Assembly (NCBI RefSeq): GCF_002946835.1
Contig: NZ_CP026652.1
Location: 3,968,001 to 4,032,000, forward strand
Length of the DNA stretch: 64,000 nucleotides
Origin: Streptomyces dengpaensis
GTDB taxonomy: Bacteria; Actinomycetota; Actinomycetes; Streptomycetales; Streptomycetaceae
Direction of reading: 5' to 3'
Below the pieces are notes generated by a model. That model made no database searches. It saw only the letters and a list, made by a program, of their open reading frames with translations, and was not told the origin of the DNA. The translations under genes were made by a program, and so were the position numbers. Of the stretch, positions 16,821-24,921 are shown in pieces; positions within the stretch are counted from its first letter, which is position 1; every line of letters starts with the position of its first letter.

Positions 16821-17150
16821 CTAGGGCTTGGTCTCGACGCCCGCGGACGAGGGATTAGTTGACCCGTTGCAATACGCGAAAGAGACGGTCCCTCCGGTTC
16901 TTTGCCAGTTGCCCTCGGCGGTCGTCTTCTTTCCGGTCTCCGGATCCTTGCAGACCGCGATGGCACGGAAGGCGCCGCCGTTACCCTTCTTGCAAATGGC
17001 CCAAGTGCGGTACGCGTCCGCTATTCCATAGGTGCAGCTGCTTGGGCGGGCTTTCACTTCAATCTCACCGGCCGACGCGGCGACGGGGGTCGAGACGGCG
17101 AATCCGACCATTGCCGAGCCCGCCAGAAGCGCCCTGAGTGTTGTACGCAC
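16821..17150 (-). CDS. Small secreted cysteine-containing protein, paralogue
   Basis: The product is 109 aa. It has a signal peptide (MRTTLRALLAGSAMVGFAVS ending VAASAG) and a mature domain with four cysteines (PSSCTYG, WAICKKGNGG, AIAVCKDPE, FAYCNGS) in the same order as its neighbour. Only 68 bases separate the two genes, both read leftward, so they may be cotranscribed. The domain resembles no enzyme I can name; a secreted effector, inhibitor or surface protein are all possible. Confidence 0.8.
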   Translation of the reverse strand: MRTTLRALLAGSAMVGFAVSTPVAASAGEIEVKARPSSCTYGIADAYRTWAICKKGNGGAFRAIAVCKDPETGKKTTAEGNWQRTGGTVSFAYCNGSTNPSSAGVETKP

Positions 17151-17817
17151 TGGTACCTCAATCCCGGTTGTTTGTCGTGGATTTGACTGCCCTAAAGCTA
17201 TGGGCGCCGAATCGACAGTGTCAACGAAGATTAAAAACTTGAGCGAGATCTGAGGTTCCCCGCTACGCGTACTAGTAGGACTTTTGGGAGGCGACTGGGG
17301 CGACGACCTGCATATTCACGCCGCCCGCGAGTTGCAGGAATTACCGGACCCCTCACCTCCAATTGTGACCACCACCCCGGCGCCAGTGGCACCCGATAGG
17401 GTTTGGGTCTGCGATACCGATACGGAAGGCGCCACGCATGTCCTACGCCGATGCCCCAAAGCGCCTCGCCGTCTGCTCCGCGATCTGGCCCAAGCGCTCG
17501 AAGACGCCGGAGTGAATCCGTCCGGCGCGACCCATGAGCGCCACCGATCTGGCCCAAAGATCGCTAAGTGGGGCCGAAACCGGCTGTCGAGCGGAGCCAG
17601 CTCACGTTGTCGAAGCCACACGTGGGCACGCGCAGGCTGACTGCGGTACAGCAGAGAAGTACAGCAACCGTGCTGACTGCACACGACCTTCCGCAACCGC
17701 TAACATCCTCGTGACCAGGACGGATGACCTCAGCGGCCTAGCCGCCCGTAGTTCGCATCTAGGGGGCAGGCCCGCCAGGGTTCACAGAGATCCTCGGGAT
17801 CTAGCTGGGCCCGTCGG
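17151..17817. other. Gene-free stretch with lower GC
   Basis: About 670 bases without a convincing gene; open frames on both strands lack the local codon bias and match nothing I recognise. The part nearest 17150 should hold the promoter of the secreted-protein pair. Confidence 0.5.
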
Positions 17818-18474
17818 TCAGACCTCAACGGGCACAATCGCAGCCAGTGCGGCGCGCTCCAACCTGCGAATGAGCTGCCAGACGACGACGATCGACAGCG
17901 CAGCGGCACAGACGTGCAGACCATCGCTGACCATCAGCTGTCGCAGGGCATGACGAGCCTGGCTCGCGCTGATCGCCTTCTTCAAATCGTCGGAGGCATC
18001 GCTGTATGCATTCGCCGCGACGAGGACGGACAGCCACCATGCCGTGAGCAAGGGATGTCCGCGACGACGCTGCGGCTCCGGCCGACTGGCAGCCCACAGG
18101 TCGTTGACGAACATCTTGGGTATGAAGAGCTGCGCCACCGGTATCACCCAGCCGAAGACCAGCCACGCCCTACGCCGGCGCTGTCCCTGACGCCAGATCA
18201 CATCCGCGACGTCGCGCATGTCGGCGAGCCAGATGCTGAACTGGAGCAGGGCCACGAGGAGCAGAGCCGTCCGCCAGCCCATCAGGTTTCTAAAATACGT
18301 GTCGACCTCGACCAACGGGTTGTCGACGTACGGCCCTGGCATCAGCGGTCCGGTCAGCAGTTGGTACTTGTGCCACGCTGCCAGCCCGGCCGCGAGGGTC
18401 ACCAGCGCGAACGCGGCGAGCGCGCCGCAGGCGAACCGGGCCTGCCCGCGCGGCACCCTGACCGATCCAGCCAC
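17818..18474 (-). CDS. DUF4328 membrane protein
   Basis: The product is 218 aa with five or six hydrophobic segments (around residues 15-33, 65-85, 105-120, 145-160, 190-205). The central WLADMRDVADVIW and WLVFGWVIPVAQLFIPKMFV stretch followed by NDLWAAS is the DUF4328 signature, in which the conserved Pro-rich helix and the Asn-Asp-Leu-Trp turn are diagnostic. Function is unknown; DUF4328 genes are common in Streptomyces accessory regions. It stands alone here. Confidence 0.82.
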   Translation of the reverse strand: MAGSVRVPRGQARFACGALAAFALVTLAAGLAAWHKYQLLTGPLMPGPYVDNPLVEVDTYFRNLMGWRTALLLVALLQFSIWLADMRDVADVIWRQGQRRRRAWLVFGWVIPVAQLFIPKMFVNDLWAASRPEPQRRRGHPLLTAWWLSVLVAANAYSDASDDLKKAISASQARHALRQLMVSDGLHVCAAALSIVVVWQLIRRLERAALAAIVPVEV

Positions 18475-18644
18475 TTCACACCCCCTGGAAACCGCCCGTT
18501 CGGACTTCCCGCAGGTCGGCAGCGGATCTTAACCCCCAGGGAAGCTGGTCCCACAGCCCCAGCTCGCGAGCCCGGCAGCACCGGCTTCCGTGGCACATCA
18601 GGCGGTGGCGAGTGGCCTCACCTGTGCGTATGCGATCCCCGGCC

Positions 18645-18818
18645 ATGAAGCGCCCAGTGAACACCCTCGTTTTCCTGCTGCGGAGCACGCTGGGCCTGGT
18701 CGGCGGCCTGGTGTTCATGTGGGAGATGAACCGCCAGGCTTCGGGACCGGGCTGGAGGAAGCCGCGAGTCTTCTCGGCGGCAGCCGTGGTGCTGCTCGCC
18801 GGGCTGCTTGCCGTCTAG
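18645..18818 (+). CDS. Short hydrophobic protein
   Basis: The product is 57 aa from ATG 18645 with two predicted membrane helices (NTLVFLLRSTLGLVGGLVFM and VFSAAAVVLLAGLLAV) joined by a basic loop. Codon third positions are GC-rich, which supports coding. It could equally be a truncated gene end left beside the IS21 remnant that follows. No family recognised. Confidence 0.45.
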   Translation: MKRPVNTLVFLLRSTLGLVGGLVFMWEMNRQASGPGWRKPRVFSAAAVVLLAGLLAV

Positions 18819-18848
18819 TGACCGCCCGACGACGTGCCCCTCCCGTGC

Positions 18849-18929
18849 TGTCAACAGCCATTGAGATGCCCAGGTGGGTGGCCGTTGGGGGTCCAGGCTG
18901 GTGGCCATCAGAAACCCAGGCGTGTGGCC
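18849..18929. repeat. IS21-type terminal repeat array
   Basis: After a TGTCAACAG end, the motif CAGGYNKGTGGCC occurs three times at 18871, 18894 and 18917, exactly 23 bases apart. Multiple directly repeated transposase sites near the ends are characteristic of IS21 elements. It marks the istB-proximal end of the IS whose istB follows. Confidence 0.7.
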
Positions 18930-18951
18930 AGTGGTGTTCCTGGGGGTGGGG

Positions 18952-19095
18952 TCAGTTCAAGGGGACCACTCCCTTCCCGGCGAGGGCCTCCGCGAGGCGA
19001 TGTGAGTCGCCGGTGGTGGTCACGAGGTGAGCGTGGTGCATGAGACGGTCGGTGCTCGCGCCCGCGAGAGTCTTCGGCATGATCGTGTCGAAGCC
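18952..19095 (-). pseudogene. istB (IS21 helper ATPase), C-terminal fragment
   Basis: Reading leftward, the frame gives GFDTIMPKTLAGASTDRLMH, then HAHLVTTTGDSHRLAEALAG and KGVVPLN before a TGA. This is the conserved C-terminus of IstB. Its N-terminal part is found 3.2 kb away at 22297-22924, ending in SNIHPS, which directly precedes GFD in intact IstB proteins. The gap is the inserted three-gene element. Confidence 0.85.
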
Positions 19096-19234
19096 ATCTG
19101 GGGCTGGCACTTGTTCCCCATCGAGAGTTCCTGCTGCCACCTGGCCGTATCCCGTTCCTGGGGTCCTCGTTGAATCTCGTGGCGGCACTCAGTTTCTCCA
19201 GGTGCCACCTTGACCGTTCAGGCGCGAGGAAGGT

Positions 19235-20305
19235 GTGCCGGTGGGCGAGGCGAGACTGCAGGTCATCGCAGGCGGTGCCGTTCCGCAGGGGCCGCTGATG
19301 ACGGACCCCTGGCAGTTCCAGGCAGTGTGCGTCGATGCGTTCGTCGCCTCATGGCGGGCTCGCGGGTTCAGCCCGGTGACCATCGACAACGACATCGGTC
19401 TCCTGGAGCGGACCCTCACGGCTCTGGGACGACCAGCCTGGGAAGTGACGCCCGAGGACGTTGACCGCGTGGTCGGTGACCTCGCGGTGAAGGGCCGCAA
19501 GACCTCAACCCGACGCGAGTACGTGCAGATCTTCAAGGGCTTCCACCGGTTCCTGCAGGCCCGCAAGTCGGCCGAGATCGAGGCGGCCTTCGGGGTCCGG
19601 CTGGTCTGCCCAGTCGACGAGTTCAACGCGTCAAGGCATGTCGGCGATGACTCCCCGGCCTTGGTGCCGCCACCGACCCCGGAACGGGTGGCGGAATTCT
19701 TCGACTTCATGAAACAGCGGATCGCGACCGCCCGGAAGTACGGACCTGCCGCCCGTGACTATGCGATGTTCCGGACGCTCTATCACGCTGGGCTCCGCTC
19801 GGAGGAGGCATCGCTGCTGGAGAAGCCAGACCTGCACTTCACCCGCGGCCCGTTCGGCAAGCTCCACGTCCGCTTCGGCAAAGGCGCCCATACTTCGGGA
19901 CCGCGGCCGCGGTGGGTGCCCATGCTCGACGGCCTCGACCTGGTGCTGCGATGGTTCCTGGAGGACGTGCGGCCCAAGTTCCCTGACTCGCCTGTGCTGT
20001 TCGCCGACGAGTCCGGCGGCAGCCTCCATCGCGGAACCATCCGCAACCGGCTGCGATATCTCATGGAACTCGAAGGCCGGCCAGCGGCCGAGCGGTTCAG
20101 TCCGCATGCCCTGCGGCGGGCCTGCGCGACCCACAACTACGAACGTGGCGTCGACCTGGTCGCGATCCAGCAGATGCTCGGTCACTGGACGGTCAGTTCG
20201 ACCATGCGATATGTCCGGCCTTCCGCAACGTTCATCGAGGACGCCTATCAACGGGCTGTCGCCGGCACCCTGGCCGAACTGACCGGGAAGGACACCACCG
20301 CATGA
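19235..20305 (+). CDS. Tyrosine recombinase/transposase
   Basis: The product is 356 aa. A SAM-like N-terminal domain (residues about 25-115; FVASWRARGFSPVTIDNDIG) is followed by a catalytic domain with a full active site: Arg in YHAGLRSEEASLL, Lys in FGKGAHT, HxxR in SPHALRRACATH, His in MLGHWTVSSTMRY and the following Tyr nucleophile. It should make the strand exchanges of the element. GTG 19235 lies just after GAGGAAGG; GTG 19241 is an alternative with better spacing. Its stop overlaps the start of the HTH gene by 4 bp. Confidence 0.88.
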   Translation: MPVGEARLQVIAGGAVPQGPLMTDPWQFQAVCVDAFVASWRARGFSPVTIDNDIGLLERTLTALGRPAWEVTPEDVDRVVGDLAVKGRKTSTRREYVQIFKGFHRFLQARKSAEIEAAFGVRLVCPVDEFNASRHVGDDSPALVPPPTPERVAEFFDFMKQRIATARKYGPAARDYAMFRTLYHAGLRSEEASLLEKPDLHFTRGPFGKLHVRFGKGAHTSGPRPRWVPMLDGLDLVLRWFLEDVRPKFPDSPVLFADESGGSLHRGTIRNRLRYLMELEGRPAAERFSPHALRRACATHNYERGVDLVAIQQMLGHWTVSSTMRYVRPSATFIEDAYQRAVAGTLAELTGKDTTA

Positions 20306-20613
20306 AGATCCAATGGCGGCTGCGGATGGCCGCCGCCCAACGCGAGGTCTGGACGGGCACCGAACTGCGGCGGCTGCTGGCCGAGAAGGCCGGCCTGGAG
20401 TTGTCCTCCGCGTCGGTTTCCGCGCTGTTCACCAAGGAGCCCTCGCAGGTGAAGATGACCACGCTGGCCGCGTTGTGCACCGCGCTGGAGTGCACTCCCA
20501 ACGACCTGATCCAGGTCGACACCACCCCCGTCGGGCCCGTCGCACCACCACGGCCGGTCGCAGATCTTCCGCAGGCCGCCTCCGCCCGGGGCCGCTCGAT
20601 GCCACCGTTGTGA
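20302..20613 (+). CDS. Small XRE/Cro-type HTH protein of the transposon
   Basis: The product is 103 aa. Residues about 20-75 form a Cro/C1-like helix-turn-helix (GTELRRLLAEKAGLELSSAS, then VSALF, MTTLAALCTALECTPNDLIQ), the HTH_26-like version whose recognition helix is followed by LxxLCxxLxCxPxDL. The C-terminus is a Pro/Ala-rich tail. It overlaps the recombinase by 4 bp (ATGA) and precedes the third gene by 10 bases, so it is made in step with both. It may repress the operon or help place the recombinase at the ends, like TnpC of Tn554. Confidence 0.85.
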   Translation: MKIQWRLRMAAAQREVWTGTELRRLLAEKAGLELSSASVSALFTKEPSQVKMTTLAALCTALECTPNDLIQVDTTPVGPVAPPRPVADLPQAASARGRSMPPL

Positions 20614-20623
20614 CTCGGAGGGT

Positions 20624-22249
20624 GTGGTGGGCAAGAAGCAACGGGACTGCAGCACCTGCGGTGCCCCGGTGGGATTTCTCGACCGGGACCTGTGCTGCCT
20701 TTGCTTTCGCCGCCTCAAGGAGCAAGCAGCGAGGGCGACTTGTCCGTCCTGCGGCCTGGACCGTGTCCTGCAGGAGGACACCGGCCGGTGTGTGTTGTGC
20801 TCGCGAGTCTGCGAAGAGTGCGGGCATCCGGTGCGATCACCGCAGAACCGGCTGTGTCGGGACTGCCGACGCCGAGCCGAACGGCTGGCCTCCCAACAAC
20901 GGTGTCCCCGTTGCGGAAGGGCGGGATATCTGCGCGAGGCGACCGGCTGGTGCGGGTCCTGTTCACGGCCCCGACAGGGGAAACAGCCGCCGCGGAACTG
21001 CCGCGAGTGCGGGCAGCTCAGGCGTCATGCCGGGCTGGGGCTGTGCTCGGCCTGCTGGCAAAAGCACCCCGGCCGCCCCTTCATCCGCGGCGAACACCTT
21101 CGCGACCAACTACCCGACCCGCCTGCATGGTTGGACGACTTCGTCGCTCATGTCGCGGCCCGCCATTGTGTCGGCCGGGCCTGCGGATTCGTCGTGGACC
21201 TGGGCCGCCTTCTTCAGGACGAGCACTCCAACTCGCCCCAGGCTCTCATCGAACGATCCCGCAGACCGGGTCGGTCCATGGGCTCCTTCGCCCGCGCGCT
21301 TGAGGACTTCTTCACCCTCCGCGGCCTGGCCCTGCCCACTGACCAGTCCGAACGGCTCGCCGCCGGGCGGCGCAAACGCCGCGTCGACACCGTGCCCGAA
21401 CCGCTGAGACCGGCCGTTGTCGCCTTCGATGACTCTCGGATGCGAGCCCAGGACCGAGCCCGCCGGGCGGGAACCCGCCCCCGCAGTGATCACACGCTGG
21501 AAACGGCCCTGGCCACCATGCGGGACCTCGCGCTGTTCCTCATGAACCATCGAGGCAAGACCGACTGGGCCCTCGTGGATGTGCATGACGTCGAGGCATT
21601 CCTGGTCACGCTGCCCAAGGGACGCAAGCGGCGGCTGACCGTGCTGCGGCAGTTCTTCCGCTTCGCTCGCTCTCAGAAGATGGTGCTGGTGGATCCCACC
21701 CGGACCCTGACCGCAAAGGAGTCGAACGGCTTCCGCGGCCGGACACTCACCCTCGATCAGCAGCGTGAGCTATTCCGCCGCTGGACCACCAGACCCCAAG
21801 TCCACCCGCATGAAGCCCTGTTGGGCATGTTCGCCCTGTTGCACGGAGCCTCCAGCTCGGACATCCGCCTGCTGCAGATCGCCGACGTGAACCCGCTGGC
21901 CCAGACGGTCGGGCTCGGCAAACGACCCCGCCCCGTGCCACTGGACCCTGCCTCCTGGGCCGTGCTGCAGAGATGCCTTGACCATCGCGACGGCTGGCGA
22001 ACCGACAACCCGCACGTGATGGTCACCAAAGGAACAAAGGCCGGGCGGAGCCCGGCCTCGACTGCCTATCTTTCCCACGTCCTGGACGACTGCGGATACC
22101 CGCCGCGGATGATTCGCAGCACCCGCCTCGTCGACCTGGTGAACACCATGGATCCCAAGCTCGTGGCGGCGGCCTTCGGAATGACGGCCGAATCGACTTT
22201 GATCTATCTGGCCGATCACATCGACGACGGGCGCCTGCCGAACCCGTGA
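20624..22249 (+). CDS. Zinc-ribbon tyrosine-recombinase-like protein with a degenerate active site
   Basis: The product is 541 aa. Residues 1-150 hold at least five CxxC pairs (CSTCG, CCLC, CPSCG, CVLC, CEECG, CRDC, CPRCG, CGSC, CRECG, CSAC), i.e. several tandem zinc ribbons. A core-binding-like domain follows (RDLALFLMNHRGKTDWALVD to QFFRFARSQKM), then a recombinase fold. In the latter the first Arg is replaced (LLHGASSSDIRLL), the HxxR His is absent (RMIRSTRLVDLV), the LGH His is Met (AAFGMTAES), while the Lys (GKRPRPVPL) and Tyr (LIYLADH) remain. It is therefore likely a DNA-binding or architectural partner of the first recombinase. Confidence 0.85.
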   Translation: MVGKKQRDCSTCGAPVGFLDRDLCCLCFRRLKEQAARATCPSCGLDRVLQEDTGRCVLCSRVCEECGHPVRSPQNRLCRDCRRRAERLASQQRCPRCGRAGYLREATGWCGSCSRPRQGKQPPRNCRECGQLRRHAGLGLCSACWQKHPGRPFIRGEHLRDQLPDPPAWLDDFVAHVAARHCVGRACGFVVDLGRLLQDEHSNSPQALIERSRRPGRSMGSFARALEDFFTLRGLALPTDQSERLAAGRRKRRVDTVPEPLRPAVVAFDDSRMRAQDRARRAGTRPRSDHTLETALATMRDLALFLMNHRGKTDWALVDVHDVEAFLVTLPKGRKRRLTVLRQFFRFARSQKMVLVDPTRTLTAKESNGFRGRTLTLDQQRELFRRWTTRPQVHPHEALLGMFALLHGASSSDIRLLQIADVNPLAQTVGLGKRPRPVPLDPASWAVLQRCLDHRDGWRTDNPHVMVTKGTKAGRSPASTAYLSHVLDDCGYPPRMIRSTRLVDLVNTMDPKLVAAAFGMTAESTLIYLADHIDDGRLPNP

Positions 22250-22296
22250 ACTTTCGGCAGCACCTCGCACGAGTTCGCCGGAACAAGTGCGCTTTC

Positions 22297-22924
22297 GAGG
22301 GGTGAATGTTGCTGGTCACAGCGATGGACCGGCGTTCGTAGGCGGCGTCGATGATCCGGTAGAACGCCTCGGCGGCGTCTTCCCCGACGGGCAGCAGGCC
22401 GATGTCGTCGATGACGATGAGGTCCGCGCGGCAGATCCGGGCGACGGTCCGTGCGGTGGACCCGTCGACCTTCGACTTCCCGATCGCGGCGCTGAGCGTC
22501 TCAAGGGTGAACCAGGACACCCGCAGGTCCTTCTCGATCGCGGCCTGGGCCAGGCCCTCGGTGAAGTGGCTCTTGCCCGTCCCTGACGGGCCGGCGATCA
22601 CCAAGTTCTCGGCGCGGCCGATCCACTCCAGGGTGATCAGGGAGTTCTGGGTGGGTTCGGGGATGGTGGAGTCCTCGGCCCGCCAGGAGCCCAGGGTCTT
22701 GCCGGTGGGGAAGTTCGCCGAGTGCCGGCGAAGACGCCGGGTGGCGGCGTCGCGGCCGGTGACCTCCTCAGCGATCAGCAGCCGCAGGACCTCGGCGGGA
22801 TCCAGCGTTGCGCGCGGGCGGTGGCCAGAACGTCGGGGGCGGCTTTGCGCATATAGGGCAGGCGCATCCGGCGCATCAGCCTGTCCAACTCCTCGGGCAG
22901 GGCCGGGGCCTGGGGAAACGTCAC
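22297..22924 (-). pseudogene. istB (IS21 helper ATPase), N-terminal part with frameshift
   Basis: From GTG 22924 the frame reads TFPQAPALPEELDRLMRRMR ... LATARAQRW; at about 22805 one G is missing (GATCCC) and the frame continues with DPAEVLRLLIAEEVTGRDAA. The AAA+ part is clear: Walker A AGPSGTGKSHFTEGLA, Walker B ADLIVIDDIGLLP, and SNIHPS at the end, where the three-gene element interrupts. The gene is dead twice over. No istA follows on this side. Confidence 0.88.
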
Positions 22925-22973
22925 GGTCGTATATTCCTTCGCTGGTCGAGGTAGTCGCCGATAGGCTCGGCGG

Positions 22974-23264
22974 GTGATTAATCTGGCGGTGCGTGGTGAC
23001 AGCGGGGACATCGTGGCTCGCGCTAAGGCCGGTGTGGAGTGGACCGCTGCCATTGCGGACCTGGACGCGGCGGGCTTCCCGATGCTCTGCGCCCTGACTC
23101 CGTATGGGGACGCGGTGTTCAACCAGCGGCAGATGCCGCTGCTGCTGGCGGAACTCGACCGGCTTCCGGCCGCCTGTGGTGGTGAATGGGTCGCTCAGGC
23201 CCGCGAGTTGTGCCAGGTCGTCGAGCGCGGGTCGCACCTGTATCTGTGGTTCCTCGGCGACTGA
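22974..23264 (+). CDS. Hypothetical protein
   Basis: The product is 96 aa from GTG 22974, with clean GC-rich codon use. It begins INLAVRGDSGDIVARAKAGV and ends LYLWFLGD; it looks like a compact soluble alpha/beta protein with a WVAQARELCQVV helix. No signal peptide or membrane segment. I do not recognise the family. Its start lies 50 bases from the istB start, so its own promoter region may come from the IS21. Confidence 0.6.
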   Translation: MINLAVRGDSGDIVARAKAGVEWTAAIADLDAAGFPMLCALTPYGDAVFNQRQMPLLLAELDRLPAACGGEWVAQARELCQVVERGSHLYLWFLGD

Positions 23265-23288
23265 ACCCGCTCGGTTGGGCTTCAACTG

Positions 23289-24065
23289 CTGAAGTTCTAT
23301 CTGACCGGCAGCGGTCCGGACATCCCGACCTTCACCACCCCCATCAATCCCTGTACCGACCCCAAATCCAAGCCCTACTTCGGAGGAATGAGAGGGCTCA
23401 TGGCCGGGTCGTTCGCCAGCGACAGAGCCGTACTGTTCAACGGCACCCAGTTGGGCATCAAGATGCTCAATGGGCAAGGAGAGTGGAACGGCAACGACCA
23501 CGCCTTCGACAACATCCGGATCCTGGATGCGACTCCGCAGCTGGACAAGTCGTTCAGTCCCGCCACCATTGACGAGGGTGGCACCTCGACGCTCACCATG
23601 ACGGTGACCAACACCAGTGAACTGGCGGCGAAGAACGACTTCGGCTTCACCGACAGCCTGCCCGCGGGCGTGAGCGTGGCCCCGTCCCCCAACACGTCGA
23701 CGACCTGCGGCAACGGCACGGTCTCCGCGGCGGCGGGGGGCTCGTCCGTCGCTCTGACCGGCGGCGACCTGGCCGCCGGCGACAAGTCCTGCACGGTCAC
23801 GGTGAATGTCACCGCTGACAAGGCGGGAACCTACGTCAACCGCCCCGAAGCGATCACCACGGTCGGCCTGAATCTCCCGGACCCCACGACCCTGACCGTC
23901 AAGGCAAAGGACTCGGCCGTGGGCACCGCGACGGGCTCGCCCGGTCTGCTGTCCGGCAACGTCGTACAGGCCCCGGTGGACATCCCGGTCAACGCGTGCG
24001 GCAACACCGTGAACGTCATCGGACTGCTCAATCCTGCGGCGGGCAACGCCTGCGTCAACGGCTAG
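23289..24065 (+). pseudogene. DUF11-chaplin surface protein, 5'-truncated
   Basis: The open frame encodes about 258 residues. It starts abruptly (LKFYLTGSGPDIPTFTTPIN) with the preceding gene's stop in the same frame 25 bases upstream, so signal peptide and N-terminus are gone. It contains a DUF11-like immunoglobulin repeat (LDKSFSPATIDEGGTSTLTM to CTVTVNVTADKAGTY) and ends in a chaplin domain: GSPGLLSGNVVQAPVDIPVN, then ACGNTVNVIGLLNPAAGNACVNG, with both chaplin cysteines. Chaplins coat aerial hyphae. ATG 23388 could start a shorter protein, but without export it would not reach the surface. Confidence 0.75.
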
Positions 24066-24576
24066 CCGACCAGGTCACTCGCCGAGCTGGGACCTGGCAG
24101 GCCCCTGCGGCTACGCATGGTGCTCAACGGTCCATGAACCGGCGGACTCGCTCCCGCAGGTCCGCCAGGTCCAGCCATGACGGCACTGATGTCGTCGTCA
24201 CGTCGACCCACGACCGTCTCAAGGCGTTGCGCGTCAAGGCGCGCGAGCAGGCAAGGGCAAAGCCCACCGCGTATAAACCGTCCGGCTGACATCACCGGCT
24301 GACATCAACGAGGCCGAACGAGACCGGACAACAGCGACTCAAGCCGGAACGCCAGGCAGCCACGAGGGCCCCTTCCACGCGGTCGCGCCACACAGCGATC
24401 GAACTCCTAAAGCGGTGCTCACAACGGAGTCCGTACGTCGACGGAGGACAGCAGCGGTGAGTGTCTAACTGCGTGACAACGCCGACGTACAGCAGCGGAC
24501 AAGCGCGCACACACATGCGGACCATCACAGCAGGCGACAGGCACACCGGCCCAAGGTCGAGCGCCCTCCGAGTTGC
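24066..24576. other. Gene-free end of the island
   Basis: About 510 bases with no gene that I can support. A frame ending near 24289 (THDRLKALRVKAREQARAKP...) has some coding character and may be the tail of a lost gene. The rest carries no motif I recognise. Confidence 0.45.
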
Positions 24577-24625
24577 TTCGGGACGAAGAGGTCGTGGGTT
24601 CAAATCCCGCCACCCCGACAGTGAA
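24577..24625 (+). repeat. attR: distal copy of the tRNA-Pro 3' end
   Basis: Identical over 49 bases to 13284-13332; contains the anticodon arm 3' half, T-arm and acceptor 3' strand of tRNA-Pro but no 5' half, so it is not a functional tRNA. It closes the island. Confidence 0.93.
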
Positions 24626-24632
24626 GTACCAG

Positions 24633-24671
24633 GTCAGGGGCCTGATCCAGCGAGTGGATCGGGCCCCTGAC
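24633..24671. terminator. Hairpin terminator, probably the original tRNA-Pro terminator
   Basis: A 17-bp stem with one mismatch (24633-24649 and 24655-24671; arm GTCAGGGGCCTGATCCA) directly follows the distal att copy. A close relative of this sequence recurs at 39131-39176. Confidence 0.75.
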
Positions 24672-24921
24672 GGGTTTCTGGAGATCGTTTGGGAGAATTC
24701 CGGGAGAAGATCTTGGTCGGGTTCTCCCAACACGTGATTGCCGGGCAGGTGCGACGCGCCCCGCACGTAGCGGCGCACATCTGCACGTTCGCGAACTCCA
24801 GCCGTCAACTCGCCCCCGACGGTGCGGGTCTCGGCGAACGCGCCGCGGGAGACGGCCGGGCTGGATCCGGAGGCGTGGACCGGGGCGGACAGTGGGTTCG
24901 GCATAGGTATGGCGCAGGGCG

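Larger units (their letters stand above)
19096..22296 (+). mobile_element. Three-gene tyrosine-recombinase transposon inserted in istB
   Basis: The element is delimited by the split istB gene. Near both ends, in inverted orientation, occur GCACTTGTTCC (left about 19107-19117; right about 22280-22290) and then TGCTGCC, giving imperfect terminal repeats. No target duplication is visible. It encodes a tyrosine recombinase, a small HTH protein and a zinc-ribbon recombinase-like protein, all rightward and tightly packed. Gene sizes (356, 103, 541 aa) recall the TnpA/TnpC/TnpB set of Tn554-like elements, but order and the zinc-ribbon domain differ. Confidence 0.8.
13284..24625. mobile_element. Genomic island integrated at tRNA-Pro(CGG), 11.3 kb
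   Basis: Bounded by 49-bp direct repeats (attL/attR), with a tRNA-proximal tyrosine-integrase gene reading toward the tRNA. Inside are remnants of several transposable elements and a handful of intact genes. The integrase has lost its start and is frameshifted, and no excisionase, replication or transfer gene is recognisable, so the element looks immobilised; it was probably once an integrative plasmid or phage. Confidence 0.88.

Noticed and set aside
17284..17640. 118-codon open frame in the island
   Set aside because: Codon use unlike neighbours, no motif, and a competing antisense frame; not enough support.
13284..24625. Island as a functional integrative conjugative plasmid
   Set aside because: No replication initiator, TraB-type translocase, excisionase or KorSA-like regulator was found and the integrase is broken.
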